Assembly (NCBI RefSeq): GCF_001039355.2
Contig: NW_019773537.1
Span: forward strand, 264,853-328,852
Direction of reading: 5' to 3'
DNA length: 64,000 nucleotides
Origin: Lingula anatina
Taxonomy: Eukaryota > Brachiopoda > Lingulata > Lingulida > Lingulidae
In this document: piece after piece, positions 12,171 to 24,038 of the stretch
Layout: every line of letters begins with the position of its first letter
Position numbering within the stretch: position 1 is the first letter of the stretch
The notes under the pieces: model-generated
The model's input: the letters and a program-made list of their open reading frames with translations, nothing else
Databases searched by the model: none
Told to the model about the DNA's origin: nothing
Translations under genes and position numbers: made by a program

Positions 12171-14632
12171 GTACTCACATTGACTTTTTATCCCACAATG
12201 TATTGTTCCAATAATAAACTTACTCCTTCAGATAGTATAGGATGTTTGTGCATTAGCCCATCAGGCCATCAGAAAACTGACAATAAATGTGGCTTGATTA
12301 AGCCATCAGAAACTGGCATTTAATGTTTCTGGTATAAAGAACTGTCAATGAAAACATGTAATTTATAGGATTGATTGTGGGTGTTCAGCATTGTATTGAT
12401 TATAAGTGTCACATTTGTACCCATTTGCACAGTTTTTTTTTTTTTCAATAATAATCATTCATCCCCCAAACTTTCTTAGTTAATGAATGGGGTTATGATG
12501 ACTTTATGAATATCTGAATAGTTTGTTGCCAACCTTCATAAATTTTGTTACAATAACAGAATTATTCTGACAGGATTCCACATCGCTTTTTGACACATTG
12601 GGTTTGATTAGAAAGCTGATGTCTAGTGCTTGTATTTTGTAATGTGACTGTTTTGAAATTGTGCAGTGCCTTTTTTATTTATAAAAACATTAATTTTGTC
12701 TCTGAAAGGTCCAATAGAAAAACCTTGAAGTTTCTAACTTGCAATTATCCCTTCTTTCCAAAACGAAAAAAATGGGAAAAATCAATATACTGGATAATAA
12801 ATGTTCAAGTACCAAGTATATTGCCAGATTGTTACTGTGACATATTAAATGGATCGCTTTCTCCAATAAAGTGTCAATAATAACACTGGAACTAGTACAG
12901 AAATAGAATAATTTTCCACGCAGATGCGTCATGACACTTCTTTTATGTAATACTTTTCTATTATTATAGTAGCATAACACATGTCTAATTGCTCCAAAAG
13001 TGATGCACACCTACTGCTAATGTGGGCTTATTTTTGATAACAGCAATGCAATGCCAATGTCATTCAGAGACACATTATAGCTCTCAGCACTTTGTTGATA
13101 CAAGCCCCATTTACACACAGCATGGTGATTGCAATTCTAGTGCGCTTATCTAAATTCACTTTTTGCATTCACACACGTAAAAAACGAAATCGAGATTCGC
13201 CTTGTTAGATCTGGTAACTGTACTGGCCATTGCTAGGAGAGCAATGATATGTCTTGTTGAACATGTGTATTTGTTTCCAGTCTCTTCAGTCATGCTTTTG
13301 CTTTTAATGTTCACAATATTCTTTTTTTTTCTGTATAAAATACTTGGTTTTGGGAAACTTTTAGGAACTTGAGACCACATGGTGTGTGTATTTTACTTCA
13401 CTTTCGACTGGATACATAGGAAAATGAATGTGTGCTAAACATATCAACATTGGCTGTTAACATTGATTGTGTTCCCACTAGAGATTCTAGGCCTTTGTAA
13501 AAAATGTGCATCGATAGAATCCTACTTGTGAGGTGGATTATTTTAAATGGTGATCTGGCAACGCTTTGGTTCGCATTTGCTTCTCGATTACTTTGAATAG
13601 CTTATATTGTGTTTTGTTTATCTGTGTGGGTAGGGAAAACTGTGGAACTTGTATTTCACTCAGTCAGGGTTGAGTTCTTACAGTGGGAGTGACGACATTT
13701 AGTAAGAGTGTCTGTACTGCTGTCTGTTGTGTGCAGTTATTTACTTCTTGGAATGTTATTGTAGTTGCTTTTCAAGGACAGACTTGGTATTTTTATAACT
13801 ATCGATCACTGACTAATTCTCAAGCTATTGGCAAAATAACTGTTACATTTTCATTGAAATTACAGACTCTTAGGTGAATCTTTTCAACATATCACTGTCA
13901 TAATTCTTTATTATCTATATCTAATAACTTGAATTATTACATCAGTGCTACATAATATTGAAATTTGAATGCATCTTGAAAAAATGGTGTTTATTGAATT
14001 AATATTCTTATTTCATAATTACATATGATAAAGTGATTGAGTGAAAGCCTAAAAGAATAACTCATGATTTGATGTTTTTTACAGTGATTCTGCACAAGGC
14101 AAAGATAAATGTAATCGTAACATTTTGTATAGGTTGGTGCTTTTGAATTTCTTCTACTGTAAGCACTACCTATATAGGTACATTCCACAAAACAGTGAAG
14201 ATATGTGTTCCGTCACTGATGTACACAGTTTGAGTATCATTTCCATTACCATTTTATATCACTTTTTAACTACTGTTGATTTTTCTCCATATTGGAGGTT
14301 ACAAAATGGTTTAAAGAAAAAAGAGAAAATAAGTGGAGAAGCCAGAACCATGTTATTAGTGCACATAATGCGTGTGTCACTGACATGACTTGAATGTTCA
14401 CTTTTATGTAGAATGGCCCTGTGCTTAAATAAGTGATATCACATCAGCATAGCTTGTATTGAAATGCATAGTGAAATAATGTGCTGAAATGAAAGAAAAA
14501 AATCATGAATTTTGGCACTTTTGAAACCTTCTGATGTATCATAATTTTTTTGTGAAGAACATTTACATCAAGGCATCAAACCTTGTTTTGTTGGTTGTCA
14601 CAACAATACTGTAATAAAATTTGTTCCAATTT

Positions 14633-14949
14633 CAGGCCTACCCAACTACCAGACTCGGCACCGAATGATCCCGAATTCACCGGTAGATCGGACCACACTA
14701 CCCTTTTTCAAGGTGTGTGTCAGATCGCATTTCACAGTATCATACCCTGAACAAATTTTGAGTGGTGATGCAATACTTTTCAACCCCGCTGAGAATCGTC
14801 ACTATCACATCGCGTACTAGGCAAGAGCGGTGTCACGTCTGATACTGTGAAATGCGTACTGATACACACCTTGAAAACGGGTAGTGTGGTCCAATCTACT
14901 GGTGAATTCAGGATCATTTGGTGCCGAGTCTGGTAGTTGGGTAGGCCTG
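14633..14949. mobile_element. 317-bp foldback MITE, copy A
   Basis: Long imperfect inverted repeats start caggcctacccaactaccag and end with the complement. An inner pair (catttcacagtatca / tgatactgtgaaatg) extends the hairpin. The element is flanked by aattt on each side (14628-14632 and 14950-14954), a 5-bp target-site duplication. It has no coding capacity. The same insertion, same length and same flanks, is at 21203-21519 in copy B, so it predates divergence of the two copies. Confidence 0.85.
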
Positions 14950-15763
14950 AATTTCATTTAGACATTTCCAATAACAGAAATCCAATTGAAATGCCAAACT
15001 CTAAATTTTCCAGAAAATATCCCATAATGGTAATAGAAATCTTTTATCTTATCTCTGTTGACAACTTCATATGGATTTGAAATGGTCGGAGTATCTTGAA
15101 GTACAAACTACGGAATTGTGCACGAGTCAAATCAGTTCTCAAAAATGCTTTGGTTCACAATAAACTGGATGTAATATTCTAAGTTAGTGTAATGCTTCAA
15201 CTGCCTGTTATGTTTAAAACAGACAGCAACTGTTACAAATGCAGTTTCACTGGCTTATTATATATTTTGAAATGTATGATATAAACTGTCAATTTTTGTC
15301 TTTGTTCTTGCATATACGTTTTTTCCCAAAGGCATGACAAAGCCAATTCATCCAACCAATTGTTATTACAGTACACATTTTTTCAATAAAAAGAATAATT
15401 ATATCAAAATCATATATTATTGAAATCATGCTCGACAAAATTTCTCAGCATGAAAAAGAATGAATATGCATCCTAAAAACTTGAATAGCAAAATTAAAGG
15501 CATCCAGCTATCTGTCAATAATTTCTACCAACTTTTGTCTCTATTCAGAGAAAATAACACATTTTTTTCTTGTTCAAAACCTCTTAGTAATTTAAACAGT
15601 GCCATGTGCATAGCATGTGTTTATACATTGCAGTGTGAACTATAATATTAAATTATCACTTTAATATATCTTGATTATTACAATTACTAATGTAAACAAA
15701 TGACATTTTGACAACCTGTTAAAAGGTGACATGTGTTGTCTAAGGACTGAATGTAAATATTTT

Positions 15764-15769
15764 TTTATT
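15764..15769 (-). terminator. Candidate polyadenylation signal for the 512-aa gene, copy A
   Basis: AATAAA on the minus strand, about 160 bases beyond the stop codon. The equivalent site exists in copy B at 22328-22333. Confidence 0.4.
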
Positions 15770-15929
15770 ATAGTTAACTTCTTGTAAAATAGTGGTGATA
15801 ACTGAATGAAAACGTAATGGTTCTCTAAGTTTCTTCAGATTGAAGAAAATGAGAATTATACCTATTTAATCTGAGTCATCATTTCAATAATGAAAATATT
15901 GCTGCTCAGTTAAAAAAGAAATGTATTCA

Positions 15930-17468
15930 TCATACTTTGTGAACTTCTATGCTGTCTTTTGTTACGTGATTGCTCTTAAAACTACTGGAATTTAAATTCA
16001 AATTTGAATCGGGAAAATTCACTTGTGGTACATGTATCTGAAGTAAAGGATCATTAACATTGATACTACTGGGAGGGGGGTCTGGGCTCGGACAGCTGAT
16101 TTGAATGCTGGGTAATGGGGCGTTATTCCACATGGCTCCGTCTTGAAGTTCGCTTATCTGGCTCAGTATGCTGCTCACAGATGGAGAATGGGAACGCGGC
16201 ACAGTCCTCATAACTTGAAGATAGCACGAGGATCGAGGTGCCGAACATTCAGAGTCAGATCTCAAACTGAGGTTAGATTTGTGTACACCTGGAACTTGCA
16301 GAAAACAAGGGGACCTTGGCGACCCTGATGAATTTGGTGTCCTTGGTGACCTTGGGACTGAAAGTTCCGATTCTGTGCTATCACAGCTGAAATTTGATTT
16401 ACTTATCGTTTTAAATCTAGGAAGTTGAAGAGTACAGGGTGACCTTGGCAGTGACCCTTCAGAATCTGTGCTAAAGCTAAAATTTGATTTGCTGATATTT
16501 AAAGGCATTGCCCTTGCCATGTGTAGGTGACAGGGCGATTTGGGGAATTCAGATCCCTCTGAATCTGTACTGAAACTGCAGCGCGCTTGACGCACAAGAG
16601 GTGTCCGCGGTCGAGGTCGAGGTAAAGGATATAACTCCAAGTGTGTCTTTTCACAAAAGTGATCTTCTGATTGCGTGTGAATAATCCTACTTGCACTTGG
16701 TGAAGGACTTTTATATTGAAACACGTCAACAGGACTATATCCAGGCGATGGTTTGCCAAATGATAAATTCATACTGCAAATACTCTGAGAATCAAATGGC
16801 TGGTTTTCTATCCATTGAGCTGTTGCATCGTAAGCACAGTTCCATTCCCCCTGAGGTTCTATGTTTGGTTTCTCTATATACAAATTCAGTGGGTTGGTTC
16901 TTTTTCCTTGATTAGCATTCTTAATACATTGTGAGTATTTCGATTCTGAACAACACCCACAGGTGGCAGCAGCAGACTGGCGGGACAAGGTGGGATGGAG
17001 TAACTTTTCCCTGTCTTCAGTAGGAATTGCCTTTAAAGACGATTGCATCCGTCTTTGACGCTCAACCTCCATTTGAGAAACTCCTCCAACACACTTGCAT
17101 CTACCACTGCATTTTTGTTTGTATAAGAGATAGAGAGTGAAAACTAGAAGCATGCTCCCAAGGCTTATCGCTGTCTGAATCCCGACCCAAGGGTCGTAGC
17201 TCTCATACATATGTTCCACCTTGCTTTTGGTCTTCTGTGCCGAATGGATGTGGAACCCACTCTCCCGCTCTGAAGGCACTCTGTACTGAAAGTTTGCATG
17301 CTCCACAATCCAAGTGTCATTATCACTGCTAATCATGTTCAGGGCAGTCAAAGGCCTCTTAGGGAACGTATTATACCTGTCCTTATTGGTGGATGATAAG
17401 TTAATGGCCTGTTCCATGACCATTTCCATGGTGTTTGCACCGTTCGCACCCTCTCTCAGGATGCCCAT
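15930..17468 (-). CDS. Single-pass membrane protein of unknown function, copy A (512 aa)
   Basis: I do not recognise the family. Start ATG 17468 follows an in-frame TAG eight codons upstream. An AG directly after that TAG could be a splice acceptor, so an upstream exon might add residues. There is no N-terminal signal peptide. Residues 1-95 contain N-glycosylation sequons at N23 and N50. One hydrophobic helix lies at about 96-116, followed by a basic, Cys-rich stretch (KQKCSGRCKC) that suggests inside orientation and possible palmitoylation. Residues 281-294 are Pro/Arg-rich (PLPRPRPRTP), SH3-ligand-like. Residues 296-421 hold four repeats of the type KSNFS..(S/T)DSE.S.PRSPC.LQ, dense in acidic-directed (SDSE) and proline-directed (PRSP) Ser sites. 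The tail is Ser/Pro/Asn-rich. It is nested antisense in the aminotransferase intron. Role inferred only: a membrane scaffold or receptor with a phosphorylatable tail. Confidence 0.8.
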   Translation of the reverse strand: MGILREGANGANTMEMVMEQAINLSSTNKDRYNTFPKRPLTALNMISSDNDTWIVEHANFQYRVPSERESGFHIHSAQKTKSKVEHMYESYDPWVGIQTAISLGSMLLVFTLYLLYKQKCSGRCKCVGGVSQMEVERQRRMQSSLKAIPTEDREKLLHPTLSRQSAAATCGCCSESKYSQCIKNANQGKRTNPLNLYIEKPNIEPQGEWNCAYDATAQWIENQPFDSQSICSMNLSFGKPSPGYSPVDVFQYKSPSPSASRIIHTQSEDHFCEKTHLELYPLPRPRPRTPLVRQARCSFSTDSEGSEFPKSPCHLHMARAMPLNISKSNFSFSTDSEGSLPRSPCTLQLPRFKTISKSNFSCDSTESELSVPRSPRTPNSSGSPRSPCFLQVPGVHKSNLSLRSDSECSAPRSSCYLQVMRTVPRSHSPSVSSILSQISELQDGAMWNNAPLPSIQISCPSPDPPPSSINVNDPLLQIHVPQVNFPDSNLNLNSSSFKSNHVTKDSIEVHKV

Positions 17469-18369
17469 TATGAATAAGCTACAGTACCCCTAAGGACTAC
17501 CTAAGGTCCATGGCATAGTAAAGTAATGCATACATTAAAAACATCTATGTAAGTATATTTTTGAATAGAGCGTAATCCTTTATAATCGTTATCCTTGATT
17601 TTTCATTACATTTGACTCCAGGTTGCTTTTTAGTGGCCAATATGTATAGCAAGGATTTCAACAGATCTTTTTTGAAAGGCCACTTTTGAATGACTCTCTG
17701 ATGTTTTCTTTTGTATTAAAAAATTGAGTGTTCCTCTCTTAATTTCCACATTGCTTTAGCTAGCAGCCATGGCCAATAAAAAAGACTAATTGATGAATTC
17801 TTTCTTTTTCTGCTCCTCCCTTATGGTGGATAGAAGTGCCTCCAAGGTGTTGGCAGAGTAGCTCCCAGATCATGAATGCACCAATTCCCAGAATTTGCCA
17901 CTTGTTAAAACAACATCAGAGTGACGTTTCCTAGAATTGTGTACTGCTTGAACTGTTCCTGCTGGCTACCCTGAACATATGTTTGCAAGATTTCTTTGCT
18001 ATTGTAGTTACTCATATGTTGATTATTACACAACCATTTCCAAAGTTCTTTTCAGAATTTTCTTGCCAATGTCATCATGAGGACCTTCTCAGTAGCTGAT
18101 AATCGTAGTATTTCGATAGATATTAAATCTCCAGTTGCCTGTCATTGTTTCTTGATACATTAGAAAGCACTGCGATTGCTCTGGAACTTTGCTTAGCCTG
18201 CAGCTGCTCTTAGTTGGTTTTCACAACTGCCATTCAGATGTGGCTGTAGTGACTTTTTCACCGTTTAAGATAACGCAGTAGGGATGTGTATCTGGTTGTG
18301 CCATGTGTAAAAACAACTGAACTCCTCTGATGCTTGATGCTTTCTTTTTTTTTTTCCTTTCAATATCTG

Positions 18370-18370
18370 N
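18370..18370. other. Ambiguous base at block junction
   Basis: A single N sits exactly where copy A ends and copy B starts. Copy A breaks off within a tract (ctttcaatatctg) that in copy B continues into unique sequence (ctttcaatatttgcagagca). Confidence 0.9.
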
Positions 18371-20795
18371 TTGTACTCACATTGACTTTTTATCCCACAA
18401 TGTATTGTTCCAATAATAAACTTACTCCTTCAGATAGTATAGGATGTTTGTGCATTAGCCCATCAGGCCATCAGAAAACTGACAATAAATGTGGCTTGAT
18501 TAAGCCATCAGAAACTGGCATTTAATGTTTCTGGTATAAAGAACTGTCAATGAAAACATGTAATTTATAGGATTGATTGTGGGTGTTCAGCATTGAATTG
18601 ATTATAAGTGTCACATTTGTACCCATTTGCACAGTTTTTTTTTTTTTTTTTCAATAATAATCATTCATCCCCCAAACTTTCTTAGTTAATGAATGGGGTT
18701 ATGATGACTTTATGAATATCTGAATAGTTTGTTGCCAACCTTCATAAATTTTGTTACAATAACAGAATTATTCTGACAGGATTCCACATCGCTTTTTGAC
18801 ACATTGGGTTTGATTAGAAAGCTGATGTCTAGTGCTTGTATTTTGTAATGTGACTGTTTTGAAATTGTGCAGTGCCTTTTTTATTTATAAAAACATTAAT
18901 TTTGTCTCTGAAAGGTCCAATAGAAAAACCTTGAAGTTTCTAACTTGTAATTATCCCTTCTTTCCAAAACGAAAAAAAATGGGAAAAATCAATATACTAG
19001 ATAATAAATGTTCAAGTACCAAGTATATTGCCAGATTGTTACTGTGACATATTAAATGGATCGCTTTCTCCAATAAAGTGTCAATAATAACACTGGAACT
19101 AGTACAGAAATAGAATAATTTTCCACGCAGATGCGTCATGACACTTCTTTTATGTAATACTTTTCTATTATTATAGTAGCATAACACATGTCTAATTGCT
19201 CCAAAAGTGATGCACACCTACTGCTAATGTGGGCTTATTTTTGATAACAGCAATGCAATGCCAATGTCATTTAGAGACACATTATAGCACTCAGCACGTT
19301 GTTGATACAAGCCCCATTTACACACAGCATGGTGATTGCAATTCTAGTGCGCTTATCTAAATTCACTTTTTGCATTCACACACGTAAAAAACGAAATCGA
19401 GATTCGCCTTGTTAGATCTGGTAACTGTACTGGCCATTGCTAGGAGAGCCATGATATGTCTTGTTGAACATGTGTATTTGTTTCCAGTCTCTTCAATCAT
19501 GCTTTTGCTTTTAATGTTCACAATATTCTTTTTTGCTGTATAAAATACTTGGTTTTGGGAAACTTTTAGAAACTTGAGACCACATGGTGTGTGTATTTTA
19601 CTTCACTTTCGGCTGGATACATAGGAAAATGAATGTGTGCTAAACATATCAACATTGGCTGTTAACATTGATTGTGTTCCCACTAGAGATTCTAGGCCTT
19701 GGTAAAAAGTTTGCATCGATAGAATCCTACTTGTGAGGTGGATTATTTTAAATGGTGATCTGGCAACGCTTTGGTTCGCATTTGCTTCTCGATTACTTTG
19801 AATAGCTTATATTGTGTTTTCGTTTATCTGTGTGGGTAGGGAAAACTGTGGAACTTGTATTTCACTCAGTCAGGGTTGAGTTCTTACAGTGGGAGTGATG
19901 ATATTTAGTAAGAGTGTCTGTACTGCTGTCTGTTGTGTGCAGTTATTTACTTCTTGGAATGTTATTGTAGTTGCTTTTCAAGGACAGACTTGGTATTTTT
20001 ATAACTATCGATCACTGACTAATTCTCAAGCTATTGGCAAAATAACTGTTACATTTTCATTGAAATTACAGACTCTTAGGTGAATCTTTTCAACATATCA
20101 CTGTCATAATTCTTTATTATCTATATCTAATAACTTGAATTATTACATCAGTGCTACATAATATTGAAAGTTGAATGCATCTTGAAAAAATGGTGTTTAT
20201 TGAATTAATATTCTTATTTCATAATTACATATGATAAAGTGATTGAGTGAAAGCCTAAAAGAATAACTCATGATTTGATGTTTTTACAGTGATTCTGCAC
20301 AAGGCAAAGATAAATGTAATCGTAACATTTTCTATAGGTTGGTGCTCTTGAATTTCTTCTACTATAAGCACTACCTGTATAGGTACATTCCACAAAACAG
20401 TGAAGATATGTTTCCATCAGTGATGTACACCATTTGTGTATCATTTCCATTACTGTTTTATATCACTTTTTAATTACTGTTGATTTTTCTCCACATTGGA
20501 GGTTACAATGATGGTTTAAAGAAAATAGAGAAAATAAGTGGACAAGCCAGAACTATGTTATTAGTTCACATAATGTGTGTGTCACTGACATGACTTGAAT
20601 GTTCACTTTTATGTAGAATGGCCCTGTACTTAAACTAGTGATATCACATCAGCATAGTTTGTATTGAAATGCATAGTGAAATAATGTGCTGAAATGAAAG
20701 AAAAAAATCATGAATTTTGGCACTTTTGAAACCTTCCAATGTATCAATTTTTTGTGAAGAACATTTACATCAAGGCATCGAACCTTGTTTTGTTG

Positions 20796-21163
20796 ATTCA
20801 AATTATTGTTTTTCTTTTTATCGAGAGCTTGTAAAATATGTGGGTATTACCTCCAATATTTCTGTGACTGTCAGTCACCATCATCAGGGAGTAAATGACT
20901 AGGGTCATTTCACCTGGAATGAAAATCCAGGTCAATTGCCCCTAATCACTGGCCTTGTGTTGTAACTGTTACTTCCTCCCCCCGGGATTTTCATTCCAGG
21001 TGAAATGACCCTAGTCATTTACTCCTTGATGATGGTGACTGACAGTCACAGAAATATTGGAGGTAATACCCACATATTTTACAAGCTCTTGATAAAAAGA
21101 AAAACAATAATTTGAATTTATACACACAGAGCTAATGAAACTGTTCTCTCACTTGTTTTGTTG
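20796..21163. mobile_element. Copy-B-specific foldback insertion with 12-bp flanking repeat
   Basis: Inverted arms at 20796-20928 and 20985-21117 (133 bases each, few mismatches) enclose a spacer of about 56 bases. They are followed by a 34-base tail and a second copy of cttgttttgttg (21152-21163). The first copy of that 12-mer is at 20784-20795. In copy A the corresponding site (about 14581-14600) has the 12-mer once and no insertion. Copy A therefore looks like the empty site. The tail outside the right arm means the mobile unit is not a simple TIR element. Confidence 0.82.
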
Positions 21164-21202
21164 GTTGTAACAGCAATTCTGTAATAAAGTTTGTTCCAAT
21201 TT

Positions 21203-21519
21203 CAGGCCTACCCAACTACCAGACTAGGCACCGAATGATCCCGAATTCACCTGTAGATCAGACCACACTACCCTTTTTCAAGGTGTGAGTCAGTAGGCAT
21301 TTCACAGTATCATACCCCGAACAAATTTTGAGTGGTGATGCAATACTTTTCAACCCCGCTGAGAATCGTCACTATCACATCGCGTACTAGGCAAGAGCGG
21401 TGTCGCGTCTGATACTGTGAAATGCGTACTGATACACACCTTGAAAACGGGTAGTGTGGTCCGATCTACCAGTGAATTCAGGATCATTCGGTGCCGAGTC
21501 TGGTAGTTGGGTAGGCCTG
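21203..21519. mobile_element. 317-bp foldback MITE, copy B
   Basis: Counterpart of 14633-14949, with the same ends (caggcctaccc...gggtaggcctg) and aattt flanks. It differs by a handful of substitutions. Confidence 0.85.
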
Positions 21520-22327
21520 AATTTCATTTAGACATTTCCAATAACAGAAATCCAATTGAAATGCCAAACTCTAAATTGCCCAGAAAATATTCCATAATGG
21601 TAATAGAAATCTTTTATCTGATCTCTTCATATGAATTTGAAATGGTCGTAAGAGTATCTTGAAGTACAAACTACGGAATTGTGCACGAGTCAAATCAGTT
21701 CTCAAAAATGCTTTGGTTCACAATAAACTGGATGTAATATTCTAAGTTAGTGTAATGCTTCAACTGCCTATCATGTTTAAAACAGACAGCAACTGTTACA
21801 AATGCAGTTTCACTGGCTTATTATATATTTGAAGTATATGATATTAACTGTCAATTTTTGTCTTTGTTCTTGCATATACGTTTTTTTTCCCAAAGGCATG
21901 ACAAAACCAATTCATCCAACCAATTGTTATGAGAGAACACATTTTTTCAATAAAAAGAAAAAGGATATCAAAATCATGTATTATTGAAATCATGCTCAAC
22001 AAAATTTCTCAGCATGAAAAAGAATGAATATGCATCCTAAAAACTTGAATAGCAAAATTAAAGGCATCCATCTATCTGTCAATAATTTCTACCAACTTTT
22101 GTCTCTATTCAGAGAAAATAACACAGTTTTTTCTTGTTCAGAACCTCTTAGTAATTTAAACAGTGCCATGTGCATAGCATGTGTTTATACATTGCAGTGT
22201 GAACTATAATATTAAATTATCACTTTAATATATCTAAATTATTACAATTACTAATGTAAACAAATGACATTTTGACAACCTGTTAAAAGGTGACATGTGT
22301 TGTCTAAGGACTGAATGTAAATATTTT

Positions 22328-22333
22328 TTTATT
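22328..22333 (-). terminator. Candidate polyadenylation signal for the 512-aa gene, copy B
   Basis: AATAAA on the minus strand at the position matching 15764-15769 of copy A. Confidence 0.4.
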
Positions 22334-22499
22334 ATAGTTAACTTCTTGTAAAATAGTAGTGATAACTGAATGAAAACGTAATGGTTCTCTAAGTTTCTTC
22401 AGATTGAAGAAAATGATAATCATACCTATTTAATCTGAATCAATATTTCAATAATGAAGATAAATAGAGTGCTGCTAAGTTGAAAAAGAAATCTATTCA

Positions 22500-24038
22500 T
22501 CATACTTTGTGAACATCTATGCTGTCTTTTGATACGTGATTGCTCTTAAAACTACTGGAATTTAAATTCAAATTTGAATCGGGAAAGTTCACTTGTGGTA
22601 CATGTATCTGAAGTAACGGATCATTAACATTGATACTATTGGGAGGGGGGTCTGGGCTCGGACAGCTGATTTGAATGCTGGGTAATGGGGCGTTATTCCA
22701 CATAGCTCCGTCTTGAAGTTCGCTTATCTGGCTCAGTATACTGCTCACAGATGGAGAATGGGAACGCGGCACAGTCCTCAAAACTTGAAGATAGCACGAG
22801 GATCGAGGTGCCGAACATTCCGAGTCAGATCTCAAACTGAGGTTAGATTTGTGTACACCTGGAACTTGCAGAAAACAAGGGGACCTTGGTGACCCTAATG
22901 AATTTGGTGTCCTTGGTGACCTTGGGACTGAAAGTTCCGATTCTGTGCTATCACAGCTGAAATTTGATTTACTTATCGTCTTAAATCTAGGAAGTTGAAG
23001 AGTACAGGGTGACCTTGGCAGTGACCCTTCAGAATCTGTGCTAAAGCTAAAATTTGATTTGCTGATATTTAAAGGCATTGCCCTTGCCATGTGTAGGTGA
23101 CAGGGCGATTTGGGGAATTCAGATCCCTCTGAATCTGTACTGAAACTGCAGCGCGCTTGACGCACAAGAGGTGTCCGTGGTCGAGGTCGAGGTAAAGGAT
23201 ATAACTCCAAGTGTGTCTTTTCACAAAAGTGATCTTCTGATTGCGTGTGAATAATCCTACTTGCACTTGGTGAAGGACTTTTATATTGAAACACGTCAAC
23301 AGGACTATATCCAGGCGATGGTTTGCCGAATGATAAATTCATACTGCAAATACTCTGAGAATCAAATGGCTGGTTTTCTATCCATTGAGCTGTTGCATCG
23401 TAAGCACAGTTCCATTCCCCCTGAGGTTCTATGTTTGGTTTCTCTATATACAAATTCAGTGGGTTGGTTCTTTTTCCTTGATTAGCATTCTTAATACATT
23501 GTGAATGTTTCGATTCTGAACAACACCCACAGGTGGCAGCAGCAGACTGGCGGGACAAGGTGGGATGGAGTAACTTTTCCCTGTCTTCAGTAGGAATTGC
23601 CTTTAAAGACGATTGCATCCGTCTTTGACGTTCAACCTCCATTTGAGAAACTCCTCCAACACACTTGCATCTACCACTGCATTTTTGTTTGTATAGGAGA
23701 TAGAGAGTGAAAACTAGAAGCATGCTCCCAAGGCTTATCGCTGTCTGAATCCCGACCCAAGGGTCGTAGCTCTCATACATATGTTCCACCTTGCTTTTGG
23801 TCTTCTGTGCCGAGTGGATGTGGAACCCACTCTCCCGCTCTGAAGGCACTCTGTACTGAAAGTTTGCATGCTCCACAATCCAAGTGTCATTATCACTGCT
23901 AATCATGTTCAGGGCAGTCAAAGGCCTCTTAGGGAACGTATTATACCTGTCCTTATTGGTGGATGATAAGTTAATGGCCTGTTCCATGACCATTTCCATG
24001 GTGTTTGCACCGTTCGCACCCTCTCTCAGGATGCCCAT
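22500..24038 (-). CDS. Single-pass membrane protein of unknown function, copy B (512 aa)
   Basis: Second copy of the gene at 15930-17468, with the same length, start and stop, and all landmarks intact: sequons N23 and N50, membrane helix about 96-116, Cys/basic stretch, PLPRPRPRTP, and four KSNFS/SDSE/PRSPC repeats at 296-421. By direct comparison I find six residue differences: Y178H, S381L, M420L, S467N, T503S and E508D. All lie outside the membrane helix, and several are conservative. The open frame and low divergence fit two alleles, or a very recent duplicate under constraint. Flanking non-coding sequence is duplicated too, which favours the allele or assembly reading. Confidence 0.8.
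   Translation of the reverse strand: MGILREGANGANTMEMVMEQAINLSSTNKDRYNTFPKRPLTALNMISSDNDTWIVEHANFQYRVPSERESGFHIHSAQKTKSKVEHMYESYDPWVGIQTAISLGSMLLVFTLYLLYKQKCSGRCKCVGGVSQMEVERQRRMQSSLKAIPTEDREKLLHPTLSRQSAAATCGCCSESKHSQCIKNANQGKRTNPLNLYIEKPNIEPQGEWNCAYDATAQWIENQPFDSQSICSMNLSFGKPSPGYSPVDVFQYKSPSPSASRIIHTQSEDHFCEKTHLELYPLPRPRPRTPLVRQARCSFSTDSEGSEFPKSPCHLHMARAMPLNISKSNFSFSTDSEGSLPRSPCTLQLPRFKTISKSNFSCDSTESELSVPRSPRTPNSLGSPRSPCFLQVPGVHKSNLSLRSDSECSAPRSSCYLQVLRTVPRSHSPSVSSILSQISELQDGAMWNNAPLPSIQISCPSPDPPPNSINVNDPLLQIHVPQVNFPDSNLNLNSSSFKSNHVSKDSIDVHKV

Larger units (their letters stand above)
12171..18369. repeat. Duplicated block, copy A (6.2 kb)
   Basis: From gtactcacattgactttt at 12171 to the N at 18370, this block is repeated almost base for base at 18373-24938. 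Differences are scattered substitutions, homopolymer-length changes and one 368-base insertion present only in copy B. It carries one 512-codon gene on the minus strand (15930-17468) and one 317-bp foldback element (14633-14949). The single N at the junction suggests an assembly join rather than a genuine tandem duplication. Confidence 0.9.

Noticed and set aside
12690-13010. Open frame of 106 codons on the minus strand in copy A
   Set aside because: In copy B (18951-19217) a homopolymer length change shifts the frame, so it is not conserved even between near-identical copies.
13683-13877. 64-codon open frame found in both copies (also 19889-20083)
   Set aside because: Shared only because the whole block is duplicated. 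No start context, domain or exon signals.
16143-16915. Several open frames overlapping the 512-aa gene
   Set aside because: They are alternative frames of a well-supported coding sequence.
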